A stretch of 64,000 bases of DNA from positions 307,122 to 371,121 of the forward strand of contig BQMF02000434.1 of assembly GCA_027922465.2 (NCBI GenBank), written 5' to 3'. This document shows, in pieces, positions 59,479-64,000 of the stretch. Numbering within the stretch: position 1 is the first letter of the stretch; every line of letters starts with the position of its first letter. The notes beneath the pieces were generated by a model. That model ran no database searches. It was given only the letters and a program-made list of their open reading frames with translations, and was not told where the DNA came from. The stretch comes from Turritopsis dohrnii (lineage: Eukaryota > Cnidaria > Hydrozoa > Anthoathecata > Oceaniidae). The translations under genes were made by a program, and so were the position numbers.

Positions 59479-59538
59479 AATGACTCCTCATGATATTTGA
59501 GACAATGATAAAAATATAGGAATTGTTGACTATTTTTT

Positions 59539-59635
59539 AATTTCATTTCATAAAATCTCCGCCAAAGATGTAACACTGAGGGCGTTCCCGCCTTATTCAC
59601 GCATAAAGGACGGGAAGCCATTGCTCAAATCCTCT
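59539..59635 (+). repeat. DIRS left inverted terminal repeat
   Basis: It matches the reverse complement of 63759-63855 throughout, from AATTTCATTTCATAAAATC to AAATCCTCT. Near-identity of the two ends suggests a fairly recent insertion despite the broken frames. Confidence 0.92.
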
Positions 59636-59895
59636 GTTTTCGCCAATTCGCGCAAGTGTAAAGATGGCCGACGAAGTCGATAATTTGTAAGTACTTTGTG
59701 GTTTTTAATCTCCCTTAATCTTGTCAATCATTACGTGGTTGAATCGATTAACTATTTAAACTAAAGGGAGATACATTGGGAAGTAATCTGGATAATTTGT
59801 CCTCAATCTGTTGTCAACCATTCCGTGATTGACACAAAACCTTTAGAGTCAATATTACCGATATTGATTGTTATGTTTTCCCGTCTACTTCGTAG

Positions 59896-60612
59896 GGGAA
59901 TCCAGGTCCAACAAATACAAACAATCAAGAGGAAGCTACGCCTCCTCCACTTATTACGACCCCTGACAATCAGGGTGTGAGTGGGCTTAAAAGACCTGCT
60001 GAGGGTACCATTATTGAGGATGAGTGTTCCGCACCGTCGTCAAAGTCAGCACGTTTTGAGCTGGATACCTCAGCATCAGAGAATGAATGGCGCCTACCGG
60101 CTGACATGTTACATTATATTCACAAGTATATGTCCAAGCACTTTCCTGAGAAGGACATAAAGGACAAAATTTTGAATGTGAATCCAGTGCCTTCAAATAT
60201 CAAGGTAGTACCGGAGCTTGATTCCTACATTAGAGAGCTTTTGATGGAAAACCATAAGATTATTCCGTTACAAACTGAAAGGGTCTTGAAGACAGTTCAA
60301 GAAAAAATCTTCAACATAATGGGTCCACTACTACGGTTGTGGCATATAATGGATGAAGAAAGGAGATTATCCACAGAGAATGATCAAGGGAATGATGAGG
60401 AATGGAACTACATCTCATCCCTGTTTGACCAGAGCATCCTTCTAACCGGTCAAGCATTTAACTCAACATTATACCAACGTCGATTGAATTTGTTATCAAC
60501 GTTAATAGATAACTCTGTCAAAGTGAAGGAAATTCTGAAGGAACAATCAGATTTATTAGACTCACCAGAAAATTCGACATTATTTGGTCCTTCATTTGAT
60601 GAAAAATTATAA
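59896..60612 (+). CDS. DIRS gag-like protein
   Basis: Open from 59896, after an in-frame stop, to 60612. It has no ATG before 60103. A plausible first exon starts with ATGGCCGAC at 59664 and a GTAAGT donor, but splicing to the AG at 59895 leaves the frame off by one. The protein is acidic to mixed with a helical middle (RLPADMLHYIHKYM). Its basic, Arg/Gly-rich tail (RQYASNRS, RGGP) continues in another frame after about 60610, so the gene is frameshifted. It presumably packages element RNA, as other gag proteins do. Confidence 0.6.
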   Translation, partial: GNPGPTNTNNQEEATPPPLITTPDNQGVSGLKRPAEGTIIEDECSAPSSKSARFELDTSASENEWRLPADMLHYIHKYMSKHFPEKDIKDKILNVNPVPSNIKVVPELDSYIRELLMENHKIIPLQTERVLKTVQEKIFNIMGPLLRLWHIMDEERRLSTENDQGNDEEWNYISSLFDQSILLTGQAFNSTLYQRRLNLLSTLIDNSVKVKEILKEQSDLLDSPENSTLFGPSFDEKL

Positions 60613-60644
60613 AAGATTCCTCGGCAAGACAGAAATCCAAAAGT

Positions 60645-62961
60645 GTGTTTACTGGATTACGTCAGTATGCTTCTAACAGAAGTGTCAGAGGTCAGCATCC
60701 CTTTCGAGGAGGCCCCTCATCCCAACGAAGAGGTGGGGGGCGCATATTTGGTAGAGCAGCGTCAAGCAGCAACAGAGGTAAGAGAATTAAATCTCAACCA
60801 GGGGTTTTCTCAGGCCTTGCCACAGACTTCCTAAGGATGGTAGATTTTCCCAGAATTCATCCAACATTACAAGGGCTCTTCAGGGTGCCTCCAAATCCAG
60901 ATCTACCTGTGACGGAAAAAATCAGACACTTTTTAGAAAATTGGAGGTCAATAACAAAAGACTCCAATATTCTCCAAATGGTCCAGGGCTACAGGGTTCC
61001 ATTTGTGCAAAAACCGGTTCAACAAGTACCTCCACGACCGCTCAAAATGTCAGAGGAGGAGGAAATTCACTTGGTAGATTTGGAAGTGGAAAAAATGCTG
61101 CAAAAGCAGGCAGTTCAACTGATTCCAAGGAAAGGCAAGTTTGTCAGCTCATTGTTTCTGGTTCCCAAGAAAGAAGGGTTGGGTATGAGACCAGTAATCA
61201 ATTTAAAGGAACTAAACAGTTATATAGAGTATCTACACTTCAAAATGGAAGGTCTTGCCTTGTTGAAGGAAATTTTACAGGAGGGAGATTGGATGTGCAA
61301 GCTGGATTTGAAGGACGCTTATTTTTCAGTTCCTCTTCATCCAGACTCTCAGAATTTCTTTGTTTTCTATGGAAAGGGATAATAATAATAATAATAATAA
61401 AAGGAAAGGGAATTACTACAAATTTCTATGCCTGTGCTTTGGGCTATCCCCGGCCCCACTTGTTTTTACAAAACTCATGAAGGTGCCTATAGCTCTGTTA
61501 AGGCGGCTGAATATCCTTCTGATCATCTTTTTGGACGATATTCTCCTGATTGGGAGAACAATGGAGGACATCAAGATGTCTCGAGACACCTTGATCTATG
61601 TCCTCCAGAGTTTGGGGTTCACAGTCAATGTGGAAAAGTCAGTTCTAGATCCTACACAGAAGATCGAATTTCTTGGGGTAATAGTAAACTCGAGGTCAAT
61701 GTCACTAATGCTCCCAACGTTGAAGAGAGAAAAAATTATCAATCAGTGTCAGAAATTATTGAGAGAGGAAGTGGTTTCAGTGAGAGAGATAGCAAGTGTG
61801 ATAGGAAGACTGGCTTCATCAGCTATTGCAGTCCTACCTGCTCCTCTACAGTACAGAGCTCTTCAACGCCAGCAAATTCTGGAGTTGGCAAAAGGGGGAA
61901 ATTTCAACTCCATGGTGTCCCTGTCAAAAGAAGCAAGAGAGGAACTGCAGTGGTGGATACAGAATATCACTCTGAGTCAGGGCAAAACATTGATTTCTAC
62001 CTCTCCAACTCTGACGATCTCAACAGATGCATCTCTCAAGGGTTGGGGTGCGTTTTGCCAGGGCCACAGGACAGGGGGTCCTTGGTCTCTAGAGGAGTCT
62101 CAACTTCATATCAATGTATTAGAGCTGAAAGCAGCAAAACTAGCAATTCAAACTTTTGTTCGATTATTTCCCAGGTACAAATCTCTCCATTTGAAAATGG
62201 ACAATGTGGTAGCTCTAAAATACCTTGTGAAGATGGGGGGTACAAAGAGTCAGCTTCTGACAAAGATAAGCAAGGAAATCTGGGATTACCTAATTTCCCT
62301 GGGGATCATAATTACTGCAGAGTACCTGCCAGGAAAGTTAAACTTGGAGGCAGATGCAGAGTCACGGTCAGTCAAAGACTCAAGCGAATGGATGCTGAAG
62401 AAATCAGTCTTTCAGAGGATTTGCAGTCTGCGGGGAACACCTTGCACGGACCTGTTTGCGTCAAGAGTTTCACACCAGGTTCCCAGATACATGTCTTGGA
62501 AACTGGATCCTCTCAGTATCAACCGAGACGCCTTTCAGTCCTGCTGGACACATCTTCAAGGGTACGCTTTTCCTCCATTTGCACTAATCGGCAGAGTGTT
62601 GAGAAAAGTCAAGATCGACCAGGCTTCCCTAGTTTTGATAACTCCGGCTTGGCAGGGACAGCCTTGGTACCCAATTCTTCTTCAAAGGTCTGTGAGAAAC
62701 CCTCTACTTTTACCAAAACCCCAGGATCTGTTGAGAGACCCAAAAGGGAACTTTCATCCACTTGTACTGCAATCAAAGCTTCAGCTAGTGGCTTGGACAG
62801 TATCAGGAAAAGACTTCTTAGTGAAGGAGTATCAGAGGGGGCTGCTCAACTTATCACGGCTTCCAGAAGGGAAGGCACAACTTCACATTACGAGTCAGCC
62901 TGGCGCAAGTTTAGTAGCTGGTGTAGTACAAAACAAGTTGATCCCTTTCGATGTCCTATAA
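60645..62961 (+). pseudogene. DIRS reverse transcriptase / RNase H, frame broken
   Basis: The first part (to 61382) has SLFLVPKKEGLGMRPVINLK and catalytic LDLKDAYFSVPL. The second part (to 62961) has GLSPAPLVFTKLM, catalytic IIFLDDILLIG (FLDD in place of YLDD), then RNase H motifs TDASLKGWGA, ELKAAKLAI, MDNVVALKYL and LEADAESR. A C-terminal region (CTDLFASR, then DAF) is usual for DIRS. Between 61379 and 61410 a 32-bp AAT-rich insertion with a second GGAAAGGG shifts the frame. Removing it would join the two parts in one frame. Confidence 0.85.
61379..61410. repeat. AAT-tract insertion flanked by GGAAAGGG
   Basis: 24 bases of (ATA)n ending in A's are followed by a second copy of the 8-bp GGAAAGGG that precedes them. 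The structure is that of an insertion with an 8-bp target duplication, and the tract resembles the ATT tail of the local LINE. Confidence 0.65.
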
Positions 62962-63722
62962 ATTGGATTTTAGACTTTCTTGCGGACATGTTTGCACAGG
63001 GATTGGAATATAATACGATTGCAGGATATCGATCAGCTATATCGGCGTACCATGAACCAATTTCAGGTATTGCCGTAGGGAAACATCCTATGGTTTCAGC
63101 ATTAGTAGCAGGTATTCATAATAAGCGGTGCCCTCAGCCCAGATATCTCTTTGTGTGGGATGTTGATAAGGTGATTAACTATCTCATGGGTGTGGGTGCG
63201 GATTTGTCTGATAAACTTTTAACCCTAAAATTGACTATGCTTCTAGCATTAACCTCAGTAGCGAGAGCTCATGAACTTGGCTCTTTAGATGTAAGATATC
63301 TAGTAAGACATTCAGGTTATGCCTTCCATTTTGGTAAAGTAACCAAATCAGCCAGACCAGGAAAAATGCGCCCTCCTATTGAATTTAAGAAATTTTCTGA
63401 GGACAAAAATGTTTGTGTTTGTCATTTCATTGATTTGTATATTGAAAGTCAAGATCGTGGAGAGGACAGGAAAATCAGTTACTTTTAAGTTTTATTAAAC
63501 CTCATCAGGCAGTTAAAACATCTACCATTTCTCGTTGGATTGTAGAGGTAATGAAAGAGTCAGGCATTGATACTTCTAGTTTTTCTGCCATTCTACTAGG
63601 TCTGCCTCGTCTTCTAAACAGAAAGTGATAGGGGTACCACTGAAAGAAATTTTAAAACGAGGTCATTGGTCAAGTGCTTCAACTTTCGAAAAATTTTATT
63701 GCAAACAGATATTAAAAGATTG
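62700..63722 (+). pseudogene. DIRS tyrosine recombinase, overlapping the RT/RNase H frame
   Basis: It is open in a different frame from the RT and overlaps its last ~260 bases, as in other DIRS elements. The core-binding region includes HYESAWRKFSSWC and LADMFAQGLEYNTIAGYRSA. The first catalytic Arg lies in LALTSVARAHELGSL (about 63262). The frame breaks near 63470, continues as SFIKPHQAVKTSTISRWI, breaks again at about 63590 within the HSTR box, and ends with GHWSSASTFEKFY, which contains the nucleophile Tyr. All active-site residues can be found, but in three frames. Confidence 0.82.
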
Positions 63723-63758
63723 ACTTGGGAATTATCTGTTACCTGGAAAGCTTTGAAG

Positions 63759-63855
63759 AGAGGATTTGAGCAATGGCTTCCCGTCCTTTATGCGTGAATA
63801 AGGCGGGAACGCCCTCAGTGTTACATCTTTGGCGGAGATTTTATGAAATGAAATT
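63759..63855 (-). repeat. DIRS right inverted terminal repeat
   Basis: Reverse complement of 59539-59635. It starts just after the end of the recombinase gene. Confidence 0.92.
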
Positions 63856-63860
63856 TAGGA

Positions 63861-63900
63861 TTGTGCAAGGGCGCGAAGCGCCCGCAGTGCAATCCGGATT
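63861..63900. repeat. GC-rich palindrome abutting the DIRS element
   Basis: GATTGTGC, then GGGCGCGAAGCGCCC, then GCAGTGCAATC form a 15-bp hairpin with mirrored outer arms, right after the right terminal repeat. It could belong to the DIRS terminus or to a separate small repeat. Confidence 0.5.
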
Positions 63901-64000
63901 TTATGAATAAAATCCACGAATTGTCGATGGCTTAATAATTGCTAAAATTTGTTGTCACATGGAGAAAATTTTTCCTATTATTAGAAATTGAGAAAATTTT

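Larger units (their letters stand above)
59539..63855 (+). mobile_element. DIRS-type tyrosine-recombinase retrotransposon (4.3 kb)
   Basis: 97-bp inverted terminal repeats (59539-59635 and 63759-63855) bracket, in order, a gag-like frame, RT plus RNase H, and an overlapping tyrosine recombinase. No target duplication is seen, as expected for DIRS. The copy is disabled by indels near 60610, at 61379-61410, near 63470 and near 63590. Confidence 0.9.

Noticed and set aside
59664..59895. Spliced first exon for the DIRS gag gene
   Set aside because: Start context and donor are good, but splicing to the visible acceptor puts the gag frame out by one; kept only as a note.
60941..61480. 179-codon frame in the DIRS region
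   Set aside because: It overlaps the RT domain in another frame and reads through the AAT tract; no domain.

Overview
This is eukaryotic, AT-rich animal DNA. It has spliced genes with GT-AG introns, an intronless class A GPCR, and a dense load of cut-and-paste elements, Helitrons, LINE fragments and a DIRS retrotransposon. The element mix and the short, divergent GPCR fit a cnidarian best, but the taxon is an inference. No bacterial operon, rRNA, tRNA gene or CRISPR was seen.

Layout. (1) 0.8-16.4 kb, minus strand: two tandem, complete 12-exon cytochrome P450 genes (CYP20A1-like, 481 residues each). Their exon lengths are identical and their introns and 3' flank are homologous, so they are an ancient segmental tandem duplication. 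Copy-specific transposons sit in the introns: a hAT relic with an internal SINE in copy A intron 11, and a foldback element in copy B intron 1. (2) 16.5-29.6 kb: a Helitron relic, then a pile-up of one element superfamily. Its members share a conserved terminus (GTGACNGT, then ATAACAA about 20-30 bases in), a 4-bp A/T target duplication and a related interior. Each member carries a different self-complementary subterminal iteron array. Several are nested or inverted on one another. (3) 29.6-33.9 kb: no gene; one TIR element and assorted repeats. (4) 33.9-38.8 kb: a 5'-truncated LINE (minus) next to the 3' part of a MULE-like gene encoding transposase C-terminus, SWIM finger, Ulp1 protease and PHD finger. 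(5) 39.9-46.6 kb: a broken hAT gene hit by a 73-bp foldback element, a 2.1-kb TA-flanked element holding a LINE fragment and two MITEs, a degraded repeat-type gene, and a 602-bp iteron foldback. (6) 47.2-58.3 kb: a possible 11.1-kb unit bounded by matching ~40-bp inverted ends and a 5-bp duplication. It contains Helitrons, MITEs, a long inverted repeat, a palindrome array and one intact GPCR gene. (7) 59.5-63.9 kb: a DIRS retrotransposon with 97-bp inverted ends, disabled by several indels.

The apparently functional host genes are the two P450s and the GPCR. Most of the rest is mobile DNA. Because many insertions sit inside duplicated sequence, empty and filled sites can be compared within the window, which fixes element boundaries and target duplications directly. 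Classifications of elements without a transposase are inferences from ends and duplications.
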